DNA of 64,000 bases. It comes from Glaesserella australis. Lineage in GTDB: Bacteria; Pseudomonadota; Gammaproteobacteria; Enterobacterales; Pasteurellaceae. The position numbers were made by a program, and so were the translations under genes. Numbering within the stretch: position 1 is the stretch's first letter; each line of letters starts with the position of its first letter. The stretch spans positions 52,049-116,048 of the forward strand of contig NZ_PTPX01000002.1 of NCBI RefSeq assembly GCF_003260095.1, read 5' to 3'. Shown piece after piece: positions 41,501 to 52,397 of the stretch. The notes under the pieces were generated by a model, which saw only the letters and a list, made by a program, of their open reading frames with translations, made no database searches and was not told where the DNA came from.

Positions 41501-42528
41501 ATGCGAATTGGCAAAAATTAGATGCATGGCATACACGAGTTAAAGCACAGGCAAACCGTTTCCGAGTCAATATACCTAATATGGCAAAAGTGGATGTGAG
41601 TCCAAATATTGAAGTCAAAGCAACGCCAAAAGAGCTTATTTTAGGTGGAAACATTGATATTCCATGGGCAAGAATTGCGGTGGAAGAGTTGCCAGAGAGT
41701 GCGGTAGCGGTGAGTGGTGATGAAGTGATTATGGACGGATCTGCAAAAAATAAGACAAATCGTACCGCTTTACTGAATAAGAATTTACCGCAAAATGGCG
41801 CAGGTATGGCGATTAAAGCCGATGTCTCAATCAATATTGGTGATGATGTCAAATTAGACGCTTACGGACTCAAAACCGATTTAGTCGGTACAGTGAAAGT
41901 TAAACAGGGCAGTAAAGGGCTTGGCTTATATGGGCAAGTGAATCTGAAAAATGGGACTTTTGCTTCTTTTGGTCAAGACTTATTGATTCGTAAAGGGCTT
42001 ATCTCTTTCACGGGATCGCCATCACAGCCAACGTTAGATATCGAAGCGATTCGTAATCCTGAAGCGATGGAAGACAGTAGCGTGACTGCGGGGGTAAAAG
42101 TGACGGGGATTGCGGATGCCCCTGAAGTGAAAGTCTTCTCGAATCCATCAATGTCGCAAGATCAGGCGCTTTCCTATATTTTAACAGGACGAGGGCTTGA
42201 AAATAGTGGTGATGCAGGATCGAGCAATTCCATTGCTGCAGCTTTAATTGGTATGAGCTTATCAAAAAGCAGTAAAACTGTTGGTGCGGTGGGTAGTGCT
42301 TTTGGTATCAGTGATTTGAATGTCAGCACCGCAGGGATTGGCGATAATACAAAAGTGGTCGTCAGCGGCAGTTTAACCCCTAAATTTAAAGTGAAGTATG
42401 GCGTAGGTATTTTTGCACCATTAACGGAATTAACATTACGTTATCGTTTAGCACCAAGCTTATATTTACAATGGGTTTCAAGTGTTAATCAAGCGGTTGA
42501 TTTAATGTATCGTTTTGAATTTGATTAA
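38593..42528 (+). CDS. tamB: translocation and assembly module subunit TamB
   Basis: AsmA-like bridge protein that partners TamA in phospholipid transport and outer-membrane biogenesis. 1311 residues: a polar Gln-rich cytosolic N-terminus, one membrane anchor (about 28-52, GLFVLLFVLLAPVLFLATS), then a long beta-rich groove of repeating short strands, and the conserved C-terminal DUF490/TamB domain with MSQDQALSYILTGRGL and the final YRLAPSLYLQWVSSV...YRFEFD. Two adjacent ATGs are possible starts. Its end overlaps possible cydD starts. Confidence 0.93.
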   Translation: MMETEQEQIQEQQATQTSQSSLPKKSAWRWLWRGLFVLLFVLLAPVLFLATSVGQRTALELADKLIDQLTIGQVTGSLQDGLTLTDTRYQMDGVDVNVGQADLHLGFACLLDRAVCVENIAVKDTTVMVDTSKLPPSTEEKEQTQGEFNLPLSVSLKQLSLDNIKVSVDEMDIALTHFHSGISGKEKDLNLSPTLLQGLTLSLAPQAVTSDEKNAKKSEEKAQPVDWNALKQTLSKPLLTKLDQIKLPVNIDISEFKAEQINITQKVKNSEGEWLEPKSFINVSTLSLQAKSDASSVDLQQLDLESDKGSLHGVGKLTLSDNYPLDWQVSAKSAALAEFDIPESEVKATLSGALFDNTTLNIETAGAVKAQIQGDVQLAKEKTPFQLTLKSDQARYPFVDKKGVDPLVLEKVNLALTGDLLNYQLETSLSAKGMQLPESKLHLKGKGELTQFDVQDLSLNALQGKANLTGKVDWSNGVEWQSALALDGINTKSLLPEWSALLSGKLNTSGFAGRGKQADEWSVNVSEMDLHGNLLQRNLALKGALTADSKTLLNVSDTTLIYGENRIEMKGIIGDKSNFNADIKAPNLQGLVPNLKASIQGKVGLQGKVTEPSLDIDLTANNVSYDQLKLQHLTAKGKVSSEKQIQGDLALDLRQLNYGDVRIDNANLIASGSEANHTLKLTSKGEPVAANLQLAGKFDRTQQAWQGQLSQVTVDSPVGEWKNDKNVQVTYQNKLIKADISAHCWRNPKVTICLPQNFSAGKEGKVPFEIKQFDLAMVQEYLDPNSQITGLINAKGDAAWFSNKAPQVNVVLDSNRLTFTQKMEGKTFPITLTPVKVTANMADNNLKLNTNISIENNGRLTSDLVMKDIAKQRQLSGNINIERLNLALIKPLLSAGERVNGDINARLTLGGTALSPLLYGNLNLAGLTVRSNAMPFDVTGGNLALNFNGASSTLKGNVQTTESNLLLEGDANWQKLDAWHTRVKAQANRFRVNIPNMAKVDVSPNIEVKATPKELILGGNIDIPWARIAVEELPESAVAVSGDEVIMDGSAKNKTNRTALLNKNLPQNGAGMAIKADVSINIGDDVKLDAYGLKTDLVGTVKVKQGSKGLGLYGQVNLKNGTFASFGQDLLIRKGLISFTGSPSQPTLDIEAIRNPEAMEDSSVTAGVKVTGIADAPEVKVFSNPSMSQDQALSYILTGRGLENSGDAGSSNSIAAALIGMSLSKSSKTVGAVGSAFGISDLNVSTAGIGDNTKVVVSGSLTPKFKVKYGVGIFAPLTELTLRYRLAPSLYLQWVSSVNQAVDLMYRFEFD

Positions 42529-42541
42529 AAATGGATTAAAC

Positions 42542-44284
42542 GTGGAAAAACAGAGACAAAAACAATTACAGAAATGGTTGCGTCAACAACAAAAAACCAT
42601 CAAAAAATGGATGTATCTTAATGTCTTACTTGGCTCGGTCAGTGCTATTTTATTGGTTGCACAAATGGGCTTATTAGCCACCATACTGCACAGTATGATT
42701 GTAGAAAAGCGTTCACCTAGCGAGTTTATCGCACACTTGGGGTTATTGTTGCTCTGCTTTATTGGCAGAGCGATTTTGCTTTGGCTAAGAGAGCGGACAG
42801 GGTTTAAAGCGGGGCAAATGCTACGTTTACATCTGCGTGAGCAGGTTATGCATAAATTGGCACAAATTGGCCCGATGACGATTCAACAACGCCCAGCAGG
42901 AAGTTGGGCGACGTTAATGTTGGAACAAGTTGAAAATCTCCACAATTTCTATGCACGTTATTTGCCACAGCAATATTTGTCCTTAATCGTACCGCTTGTC
43001 ATTTTATGTGCGGTATTTCCGCTGAATTGGGCGGCAGGGTTAATTTTGTTTGCCACATTGCCGCTATTGCCAATTTTTATGGCGCTTGCTGGGATGAAAG
43101 CAGCTGAAGCGAATCAAAAAAATATCGGCGTACTTTCACGTTTAAGTGGGCAGTTTCTTGATAGTTTAAAAGGCTTAGAAACGATCCGTTTATTTGGGCA
43201 AGCACAAAAACAGACAGAGCAAATTTACCAACGAACTGAAGAGTTTCGCCACAGTACCATGGACGTGTTGAAAATGGCGTTCCTTTCATCTGCGGTACTG
43301 GAGTTTTTCACGGCAATTTCCATTGCGGTGATGGCGGTCTATTTTGGCTTTACCTATTTAGGTGATATTAGCTTTGGATCTTATGATCTGCCTGTTACAC
43401 TCTTTATCGGCTTCTTTTGCTTAATGCTAGCCCCAGAGTTCTACCAACCTTTAAGAGAGCTAGGGGTTTATTATCATGATAAAGCGGCAGCCATTGGCGC
43501 GGCGGATAGCCTTGAAAATTTCTTAAGCGAAGATGTGCTTGCTCAAGCAAAAGGCACACAATCTTTACCGCAGCAGGCGCTTGAAATTAGCGCTAAAGAT
43601 TGTGTGATCTTATCGCCACAGGGTAAACCTTTAACAGAAGCATTAAATTTTGAAATTAAACCGAATCAACATATCGCATTAGTCGGGCAAAGTGGCGCAG
43701 GCAAAAGTTCTTTAATGAATATGTTGTTGGGCTTTTTATCTTATCAAGGTAGCGTAACGGTGAATGGCGTTGAGTTACGAGAGCTAGATATGGCGCAGTG
43801 GCGAGCTAAGTTAGCTTGGGTGGGGCAAAATCCACAGCTGATGCGTGGGACCTTGCGTGAAAATATTTTATTAGGCAACCCACAAGCCTCTGACAGTGCA
43901 TTAAAAGAAGCTTTAGCTGTCTCAAAAGCCGATGAATTTGTCTATCGACTTGGGTTAGACAGTGAAGTTCAAGATGGCAATATGGGGCTTTCGGGCGGTC
44001 AAGCGCAACGTATTGCTATTGCTCGTGCCTTATTGCGTCAATATCAGTTGTTATTACTTGATGAGCCGACGGCAAGTCTCGATTTACAATCCGAAAATCA
44101 AGTATTAAACGCATTACATCATTTAAGCCACGAACAAACGACATTAATGATTACCCATCGTGTCGAAGATCTAAAAGCCTGCGATGAAATTTGGGTGATG
44201 AAACAAGGACAGATTATTCAACGTGGTACTTTTACTGAACTCGCATTACAAGGCTTTTTTGCAGAATTATTAGGAAATCAATAA
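42542..44284 (+). CDS. cydD: heterodimeric ABC exporter, cysteine/glutathione, CydD subunit
   Basis: Half of CydDC, which exports cysteine and glutathione to the periplasm and is needed for cytochrome bd assembly. GTG at 42542 (MEKQRQKQLQKWLRQQ) is chosen because it aligns with the E. coli N-terminus MNKSRQKELTRWLKQQ; an ATG at 42515 inside tamB is also in frame. Six membrane helices (20-320) precede the ATPase: Walker A VGQSGAGKSS at about 381, signature LSGGQAQRIAIARALL, Walker B LLLLDEPTASLD. cydC follows directly. Confidence 0.92.
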   Translation: MEKQRQKQLQKWLRQQQKTIKKWMYLNVLLGSVSAILLVAQMGLLATILHSMIVEKRSPSEFIAHLGLLLLCFIGRAILLWLRERTGFKAGQMLRLHLREQVMHKLAQIGPMTIQQRPAGSWATLMLEQVENLHNFYARYLPQQYLSLIVPLVILCAVFPLNWAAGLILFATLPLLPIFMALAGMKAAEANQKNIGVLSRLSGQFLDSLKGLETIRLFGQAQKQTEQIYQRTEEFRHSTMDVLKMAFLSSAVLEFFTAISIAVMAVYFGFTYLGDISFGSYDLPVTLFIGFFCLMLAPEFYQPLRELGVYYHDKAAAIGAADSLENFLSEDVLAQAKGTQSLPQQALEISAKDCVILSPQGKPLTEALNFEIKPNQHIALVGQSGAGKSSLMNMLLGFLSYQGSVTVNGVELRELDMAQWRAKLAWVGQNPQLMRGTLRENILLGNPQASDSALKEALAVSKADEFVYRLGLDSEVQDGNMGLSGGQAQRIAIARALLRQYQLLLLDEPTASLDLQSENQVLNALHHLSHEQTTLMITHRVEDLKACDEIWVMKQGQIIQRGTFTELALQGFFAELLGNQ

Positions 44285-44285
44285 C

Positions 44286-45956
44286 ATGATGCGTACGCTT
44301 TTTCCTTTTCTCTCTTTATATCGTCATCATTTAGGGCGATTAACGCTCGGCATTATTTTAGCGATTACCAGCCTTGCCGCCAGCATTGGTTTATTAAGTC
44401 TATCAGGTTGGTTTTTAGCCGCTTCAGCCTTGGTTGGCTCAAGCTTGCTCTTTAACTTCTTTTACCCATCTTCAGGGGTGCGTGGTTTAGCGATCGGTCG
44501 GACGATCTCTCGTTATTTTGAACGCTTAGTAACGCATGATGCGACTTTCCGAGTTCTCGCGAATTTAAGAGTCGCTGTATTTAGCAAACTGATTCCCCTT
44601 AGCCCTGCGGGATTAAGTCGTTATCGTCATAGTGAACTGCTCAATCGCTTAGTGGCAGATGTGGATACCCTTGATACGCTTTATCTCAACTTACTTTCAC
44701 CTTTTATCAGTGCGGTGATGATCATTCTCTTTATGGGAATCGGTCTGTCGTTTATTTCTCCATTACTTGCGTTGATTATTTGTGGTACTTTAGTGGCATT
44801 ATTGCTTATTTTCCCTACACTATTCTATCATTTAGGACGAAAATTGGGTAAAACAGCGGTGTTGTCCCGAGCTAATTATCGCAGTCAATTTATCGAATGG
44901 ATTCAGCTCAATGCAGAGTTTCTACTCTTTGGCGTACAGGAAAAAGCAACGAGTCGATTAAAGCAGACAGAACAACAATGGCTAAATGCACAAAGCCAAG
45001 AAAGTCAATTAGGCGGCTTATCCAATGCACTATTAATTATTGCAAATGGTCTGTTAGTTTGTGTGGTTATCTATCTCTCGGCGACGGCAATTCATGTACC
45101 TAGCGCAGAGAATCCTGAAGCATTAATCGCCTTGGTGGTATTTTGTGTTTTGGCGTCTTTAGAAATTTTATCGCCTATTGGTATGGCATTTTTGCATTTA
45201 GGGCAAGTGATTGCATCGGCAGAGCGAATCAGTGACATCATTGAACAGCAACCTACAGTCCAATTTCAAGGTTCAGCCACATGGAAAAATATTGCGCCAA
45301 ACCAACCGCTTGTTCGCTTTCAAAATGTGCATTTCAGCTATCCACAACGTGATGAACAAGTGCTAAAAGGCATCTCTTTTGAGATTCAAGCGGGGCAACG
45401 AGTCGCTTTACTGGGTAAAACGGGCAGTGGAAAATCGACGATTTTTCAGCTTTTGACACGTAATTACGACGCAACAAGCGGTGAGATTTGGCTAAATTCT
45501 TGCAAAATCAGTGATTACCCTGAAATGACTTTACGTAATCATATTGCGACCTTAACGCAACGTGTGCATATTTTCAGCAATAGTTTGCGTGAAAACTTGT
45601 TATTCGGCAATCCGCAAGCAACCGATGAAGCATTAATGACAGTGTTACATCAAGTGAATTTAGGTTATTTGTTGGAAGAAAACGGGCTAGATCTTTGGTT
45701 AGGCGATGGTGGGCGACCTTTATCTGGCGGGGAACAGCGCCGTTTGGGATTGGCTCGCTTGCTACTGAGCGATGCGGAAATTATCTTACTTGATGAACCG
45801 ACAGAAGCGCTTGACCGCGAGACAGAACAGCAGATGCTAAATCTTATTTTGGAGCATACTGAAGGCAAAACCTTATTGATGATTACCCATAGATTAAATG
45901 GATTGACGAAGTTTGATCAGGTGTATCGGATTGATAATGGCAATATGGTGATGTAA
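44286..45956 (+). CDS. cydC: heterodimeric ABC exporter, cysteine/glutathione, CydC subunit
   Basis: Partner of CydD, 556 residues. Six-helix membrane domain (about 15-310, with LSGWFLAASALVG early) and ATPase with Walker A LGKTGSGKSTIFQ at about 375, signature LSGGEQRRLGLARLLL and Walker B IILLDEPTEALDRE. Starts 1 bp after cydD. The cytochrome bd genes cydAB are not in the window. Confidence 0.92.
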   Translation: MMRTLFPFLSLYRHHLGRLTLGIILAITSLAASIGLLSLSGWFLAASALVGSSLLFNFFYPSSGVRGLAIGRTISRYFERLVTHDATFRVLANLRVAVFSKLIPLSPAGLSRYRHSELLNRLVADVDTLDTLYLNLLSPFISAVMIILFMGIGLSFISPLLALIICGTLVALLLIFPTLFYHLGRKLGKTAVLSRANYRSQFIEWIQLNAEFLLFGVQEKATSRLKQTEQQWLNAQSQESQLGGLSNALLIIANGLLVCVVIYLSATAIHVPSAENPEALIALVVFCVLASLEILSPIGMAFLHLGQVIASAERISDIIEQQPTVQFQGSATWKNIAPNQPLVRFQNVHFSYPQRDEQVLKGISFEIQAGQRVALLGKTGSGKSTIFQLLTRNYDATSGEIWLNSCKISDYPEMTLRNHIATLTQRVHIFSNSLRENLLFGNPQATDEALMTVLHQVNLGYLLEENGLDLWLGDGGRPLSGGEQRRLGLARLLLSDAEIILLDEPTEALDRETEQQMLNLILEHTEGKTLLMITHRLNGLTKFDQVYRIDNGNMVM

Positions 45957-45984
45957 AACAAGCGGTCAAAGTGACCGCTTGTTT
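45956..45984. terminator. bidirectional terminator from two facing uptake sequences
   Basis: AAACAAGCGGTC-aaagt-GACCGCTTGTTT: a perfect 12-bp stem formed by two complete inverted uptake sequences between convergent cydC and leuB. Confidence 0.92.
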
Positions 45985-45990
45985 GTTAAA

Positions 45991-47076
<1,086 letters not shown>

Positions 47077-47224
47077 TCAATTTTTGAAATAGTTAAGGCG
47101 GTAATATAATGCATTTTGCAAAGAAATGGATCGGTTTTTGTCAATTATTCGGTATGATATACGTTAATTACGTATTATTGACATCTGGCGTGTAAAAAAC
47201 AATCAAAGCTCAGATGTTTAATCT

Positions 47225-47339
47225 CCTAACACGGCATAGTCGTACTAGGTTACTTATAAGTTAGCTCTTCCAGAGCTATATTAGAAGAGTAGCAGAGCTA
47301 CTCACTTATGCTTAACCTAGTATGCGACAGCGTGCTAGG
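47225..47339. repeat. two-hairpin repeat family A, copy A3 (two units in inverted orientation)
   Basis: Left unit: CCTAACACG-gcatagt-CGTACTAGG (47225-47249), linker, AGCTCT-tcc-AGAGCT (47263-47277). Right unit, opposite orientation: GAGTAGC-aga-GCTACTC (47287-47303), linker ACTTATGCTTAA, CCTAGTATGC-gaca-GCGTGCTAGG (47316-47339). Fills most of the 287-bp leuB/YceK-like gap; the rest holds the leuB promoter region with nothing else recognised. Confidence 0.8.
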
Positions 47340-47354
47340 CATTTGGGAAGAAAA

Positions 47355-47585
47355 ATGAAAAAACAGATAGGAAGATCCCTTTTTATTGCATTTTTTACAC
47401 TCAATCTGACCGCTTGTGGCACAATCACAAGCCTTGCAGAGAGCGATTATTCTGTTTATGCTGGTGTCAGTAAGGATTTCCGAGCGATTCAAGAGGGTGG
47501 TGTATTCAGTGTACTGGCAGTGATTGATTTGCCATTAAGTTTTGTATTGGATACTTTAATGTTGCCAGTGACACTAAGTCGATAA
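47355..47585 (+). CDS. YceK/YidQ family lipoprotein
   Basis: A 76-residue small lipoprotein. ATG at 47355 has GGGAAG upstream and gives a clean lipoprotein signal (MKKQIGRSLFIAFFTLNLTAC); an in-frame ATG at 47322 lies in the repeat. The mature part, CGTITSLAESDYSVYAGVSKDFRAI followed by a VIDLPLSFVLDTLMLPVTL hydrophobic end, fits the YceK/YidQ family of unknown function. Flanked by repeats on both sides. Confidence 0.75.
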   Translation: MKKQIGRSLFIAFFTLNLTACGTITSLAESDYSVYAGVSKDFRAIQEGGVFSVLAVIDLPLSFVLDTLMLPVTLSR

Positions 47586-47594
47586 AATTTGCAG

Positions 47595-47613
47595 GGACAC
47601 ACAGCGTGTGTCC
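47595..47613. repeat. hairpin repeat family B, copy 4
   Basis: GGACACAC-agc-GTGTGTCC, flanked GCAG and GCAAAC; almost identical to copy 1 in the stem. Between the YceK-like gene and the convergent ubiG stop, where it may terminate both. Confidence 0.75.
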
Positions 47614-47622
47614 GCAAACCAT

Positions 47623-48336
47623 TTATTTTGAATGTTGTAATGCCGCAATATAGTTACAACTGACATCTTTATTTAACCAAAACTTTTCTGTGATGGGATT
47701 AAAGTGATAGCCAACCATTTCATGACAGCTTAAATGAGCTTGATCACACCACGCTAACAACTCCGCAGGTTTGATAAATTTCTCAAATTCATGTGTGCCT
47801 TTTGGCAACATTTTTAACACATATTCCGCCCCGATAATGACCAACATATAAGCCTTTAAGGTGCGGTTAATGGTTGAGAAAAAGAGAATGCCATCAGGTT
47901 TGAGCAAGGCTTGGCAACTTTGAATAATAGAAAGCGGGTCTGGAACGTGTTCTAACATTTCCATACAGGTAATGACGTCAAATTTTTCTGCGTTACAAGC
48001 GGTCTGATTTTGCAAAAAATTTTCAATTGTGGTCTGTTGGTAATTAATGTCTAAACCGCTTTGTTCGGCGTGTTGTTTGGCTATGTGCAAGGGTTCTGTT
48101 GTCATATCAATCCCCGTGACTTTTGCACCACAACGAGCCATTGACTCACTTAAAATGCCACCGCCACAGCCAACGTCTAACACCTTTTTACCAAATAAAC
48201 CGCCCGCTTTTTCATTGATATAAGCTAATCTTAATGGGTTTAGTAGATGAATCGGTTTGAAATCCCCATTTGGATCCCACCAGGTTTTTGCCATTTTTTC
48301 AAATTTTGCAATTTCTTGTTGATCAACGTTACTCAT
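47623..48336 (-). CDS. ubiG: ubiquinone biosynthesis O-methyltransferase UbiG
   Basis: Performs both SAM-dependent O-methylations in quinone synthesis. The 237-residue product shows [23 protein letters not shown], the SAM motif [17 protein letters not shown] and [11 protein letters not shown] with post-motif blocks, all typical of UbiG. Divergent from gdhA. Confidence 0.93.
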   Translation of the reverse strand: MSNVDQQEIAKFEKMAKTWWDPNGDFKPIHLLNPLRLAYINEKAGGLFGKKVLDVGCGGGILSESMARCGAKVTGIDMTTEPLHIAKQHAEQSGLDINYQQTTIENFLQNQTACNAEKFDVITCMEMLEHVPDPLSIIQSCQALLKPDGILFFSTINRTLKAYMLVIIGAEYVLKMLPKGTHEFEKFIKPAELLAWCDQAHLSCHEMVGYHFNPITEKFWLNKDVSCNYIAALQHSK

Positions 48337-48562
48337 AGCTTGCCTTTATGATGAATCATTTCGATAACCTATTTTAGCCCAAAATTGTGCTTTATAGCGA
48401 AAGAATGCCTGTATTTCTCTTGATAAATCGAGAAAAAGAACAACATTTCATCTGTGGATTAGTTTTTTTTATTGTTGTAATAAAATTTTTTATATTTTCT
48501 CTTTGCAAATTGAAATTTGCCTGTTAGACTCCGAACCATTCAAACACAACATCTACTTTTAA

Positions 48563-49921
<1,359 letters not shown>

Positions 49922-49939
49922 TTAAGAGCCGCCAGATAA

Positions 49940-49972
49940 AAAATCCCCGAATCGTTAAGCTTCGGGGATTTT
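49940..49972 (+). terminator. terminator after gdhA
   Basis: AAAATCCCCGAA-tcgttaagc-TTCGGGGATTTT, 12-bp perfect stem plus T-rich tail. Confidence 0.92.
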
Positions 49973-50016
49973 GCTTTTACAAGCGGTAGGATTGTCGTTA
50001 AATTTTACAATCTTAC

Positions 50017-50526
50017 TTATTCAACTGTCACAGATGTAATTACCACATCTTCTTTCGGCACATCTTGGTGGAAGCCTTTGTTGCCCGTTTTAACTACTTT
50101 GATTTTATCTACTACGTCCATACCTTCAACTACTTCGCCAAATACTGCATAGCCCCATTCTTGAACGACGGTTTTACCAAACATCTCTTTTGAACGGTAA
50201 TCTAAGAATGTATTGTCAGCGACATTGATAAAGAATTGTGCAGAAGCAGAGTGTGGATCAGAAGTACGAGCCATAGCAATGGTGCCACGTTTATTGCTTA
50301 AACCATTGCTTGCTTCATTTTGAATAGGCGCACGGGTATTTTTTTCAATCATACCCACTTCCATGCCACCACCTTGAATCATAAAGCCATCAATCACACG
50401 GTGGAAAATCGTGTTGTTATAGAAACCATCTTTGCAATAGGTCTCAAAATTTTCAGCGGTAATAGGTGCTTTTTCAAAGTTTAGAGCGATTTTAATATCG
50501 CCAAAGTTGGTGTGTAATGTAACCAT
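50017..50526 (-). CDS. ppiB: peptidyl-prolyl cis-trans isomerase B (cyclophilin)
   Basis: Cytosolic cyclophilin that speeds proline isomerisation. ATG ending at 50526 ([15 protein letters not shown]) follows AAGGA; longer in-frame starts add 27 non-family residues. The 169-residue length fits PpiB. Active-site elements [38 protein letters not shown] and [16 protein letters not shown] are complete. Divergent from cysS. Confidence 0.94.
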   Translation of the reverse strand: MVTLHTNFGDIKIALNFEKAPITAENFETYCKDGFYNNTIFHRVIDGFMIQGGGMEVGMIEKNTRAPIQNEASNGLSNKRGTIAMARTSDPHSASAQFFINVADNTFLDYRSKEMFGKTVVQEWGYAVFGEVVEGMDVVDKIKVVKTGNKGFHQDVPKEDVVITSVTVE

Positions 50527-50639
50527 TTGTTGTTCCTTATTGGGATTGTGGGAAATTTGGTGAGCTATTATTAAAAAGTTTGACAGAAATTGCAAAATTT
50601 TTCCCAAAACCGACCGCTTGTTTGTTAGAATTTTGTCTG

Positions 50640-50693
50640 CCTAGCACGGCATAGCCGTACTAGGTTAAGCATAAGTCAGCTCCTTTGGAGCTG
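50640..50693. repeat. two-hairpin repeat family A, copy A4 (reference copy)
   Basis: CCTAGCACGG-catag-CCGTACTAGG, linker TTAAGCATAAGT, CAGCTCC-ttt-GGAGCTG. Lies in the divergent ppiB/cysS gap between promoter regions, so it is not simply a terminator here. Confidence 0.85.
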
Positions 50694-50731
50694 TGTAAAA
50701 TAAGACAAAATACCTAAAACAAGAGGACCCT

Positions 50732-52111
50732 ATGCTCAAAATTTATAACACCCTAAAACGTGAAAAAGAAGAATTTAAACCTATCAATCCAGACCATGTT
50801 GGAATGTATGTCTGTGGTGTCACGGTTTACGATCTCTGTCACTTTGGGCACGGGCGGACTTTTGTTTCTTTTGATGTGATCGCCCGTTATCTTCGCTATC
50901 TTGGCTACAATTTGCGTTATGTGCGGAACATCACCGATGTGGACGATAAAATTATCAAACGTTCACTGGAAAATAACGAAACTTGCGATCAGTTGGTCGA
51001 GCGTATGATTGCCGAAATGCACAAAGATTTTGATGCCCTAAACATTCTTCGCCCTGATGTTGAACCACGTGCGACCCAACATATCCCTGAAATCATTGCG
51101 ATTGTGGAAAAATTGTTGGCAAAAGGACACGCTTATGTGGCGGAGGACGGCGATGTGATGTTTAACGTGGAGTCGTTCCAAAAATATGGGGCTTTATCTC
51201 GCCAAAACCTTGAGCAGTTGCAAGCAGGGGCAAGGGTTGAGATTAAATCGGTTAAACGCAACCCGATGGACTTTGTGCTATGGAAGATGTCAAAAGAGAA
51301 CGAACCAATCTGGGAAAGCCCGTGGGGTAAAGGTCGCCCAGGTTGGCATATCGAATGTTCAGCGATGAACAGCAAAGAGTTAGGCAACCATTTTGATATT
51401 CACGGCGGTGGCTCTGACTTGATGTTCCCCCACCACGAAAACGAAATCGCTCAATCTTGTTGCGCCCACGGCGATGACTATGTCAATTATTGGCTACACA
51501 CGGGAATGCTCACGATTAACGAAGAGAAGATGTCAAAATCATTAAATAACTTCTTCACCATTCGTGATATTTTGAACAAATACGATTGCGAAAGCGTGCG
51601 TTACTTCTTCCTAACCGCACAATATCGCAGTTTGTTGGATTACAGCGAAGAGAATATCGGCTTGGCTCGCAAGGCGTTAGAGCGTTTATATACCGCATTG
51701 CGTGGTTGCGATTGGACGGTTGAAATTGCAGAAAACGACCAATATGTCACCGCTTTCAAAGAGGCAATGGATGATGATTTCAACACACCAGGAGCGTTAG
51801 CGGTGTTGTTTGAGTTAGCTCGTGAAATCAACAAACTCAAAGCTGAAAATCAGTCGGAAGCCAATAAATTGGCAGCTCGTTTAAAACAGCTGGCTGGTGT
51901 ATTAGGCTTGTTAGAGCAAGATCCTGAAACTTTCTTACAAGGCGATGCCGACAATGATGAAGTGGCAGAAATTGAAGCATTGATTAAACAACGCAACGAA
52001 GCTAGAGCCAGTAAAAATTGGGCAGCCGCCGATGAAGCACGCAATAAGCTTACCGCAATGGGTATTGTGTTAGAAGACGGAGCGAATGGCACGACGTGGC
52101 GTAGGGCTTAG
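50732..52111 (+). CDS. cysS: cysteinyl-tRNA synthetase
   Basis: Class I synthetase, 459 residues. HIGH-type motif in [14 protein letters not shown], zinc-binding Cys/His including CGVTVY and [18 protein letters not shown] and the KMSKS loop [11 protein letters not shown] are all present. C-terminal DALR domain and anticodon-binding end are full length. RBS AAGAGGA precedes the ATG. Confidence 0.96.
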   Translation: MLKIYNTLKREKEEFKPINPDHVGMYVCGVTVYDLCHFGHGRTFVSFDVIARYLRYLGYNLRYVRNITDVDDKIIKRSLENNETCDQLVERMIAEMHKDFDALNILRPDVEPRATQHIPEIIAIVEKLLAKGHAYVAEDGDVMFNVESFQKYGALSRQNLEQLQAGARVEIKSVKRNPMDFVLWKMSKENEPIWESPWGKGRPGWHIECSAMNSKELGNHFDIHGGGSDLMFPHHENEIAQSCCAHGDDYVNYWLHTGMLTINEEKMSKSLNNFFTIRDILNKYDCESVRYFFLTAQYRSLLDYSEENIGLARKALERLYTALRGCDWTVEIAENDQYVTAFKEAMDDDFNTPGALAVLFELAREINKLKAENQSEANKLAARLKQLAGVLGLLEQDPETFLQGDADNDEVAEIEALIKQRNEARASKNWAAADEARNKLTAMGIVLEDGANGTTWRRA

Positions 52112-52120
52112 TTATAAAGC

Positions 52121-52168
52121 GGGCAGATTTGCAACGAAATAATATCGTAAATCTGCCAGTTTTATTTT
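52121..52168 (+). terminator. terminator after cysS
   Basis: GGCAGATTT and AAATCTGCC pair across an 18-base loop and are followed by AGTTTTATTTT. Confidence 0.75.
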
Positions 52169-52307
52169 ACTGACTATCTTCTTTTCCGAACATTAAACCT
52201 TGTTTTTAGTCAACATTTGCTCATATTACCTATTTTTATTTTTCATTTCTTTACATAGATCACAATTTTGACATTTCTTTATTGTATTTCTCAACAAAAG
52301 AGCTAAG

Positions 52308-52319
52308 ATCGCGCGCGAT
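52308..52319. promoter_or_regulatory. GC-rich palindrome in the sdaC leader
   Basis: ATCGCGCGCGAT is a perfect 12-bp palindrome in otherwise AT-rich DNA, 79 bp before the sdaC start and near a TTGACA (52268). It could be an operator. A CRP-like half site (ATAGATCACAA, about 52256-52266) lies upstream. No regulator can be named. Confidence 0.35.
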
Positions 52320-52397
52320 TTGATGGCTTAGAGTTTATGTTTGCATTGTTTGGTCTTCAAATCTTCAAATATCATAATGAATAATTCAGGAGAATCT

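Noticed and set aside
41211..41852. 213-residue minus-strand open frame inside tamB
   Set aside because: Antisense to tamB with no start signals; low-complexity hydrophobic translation.
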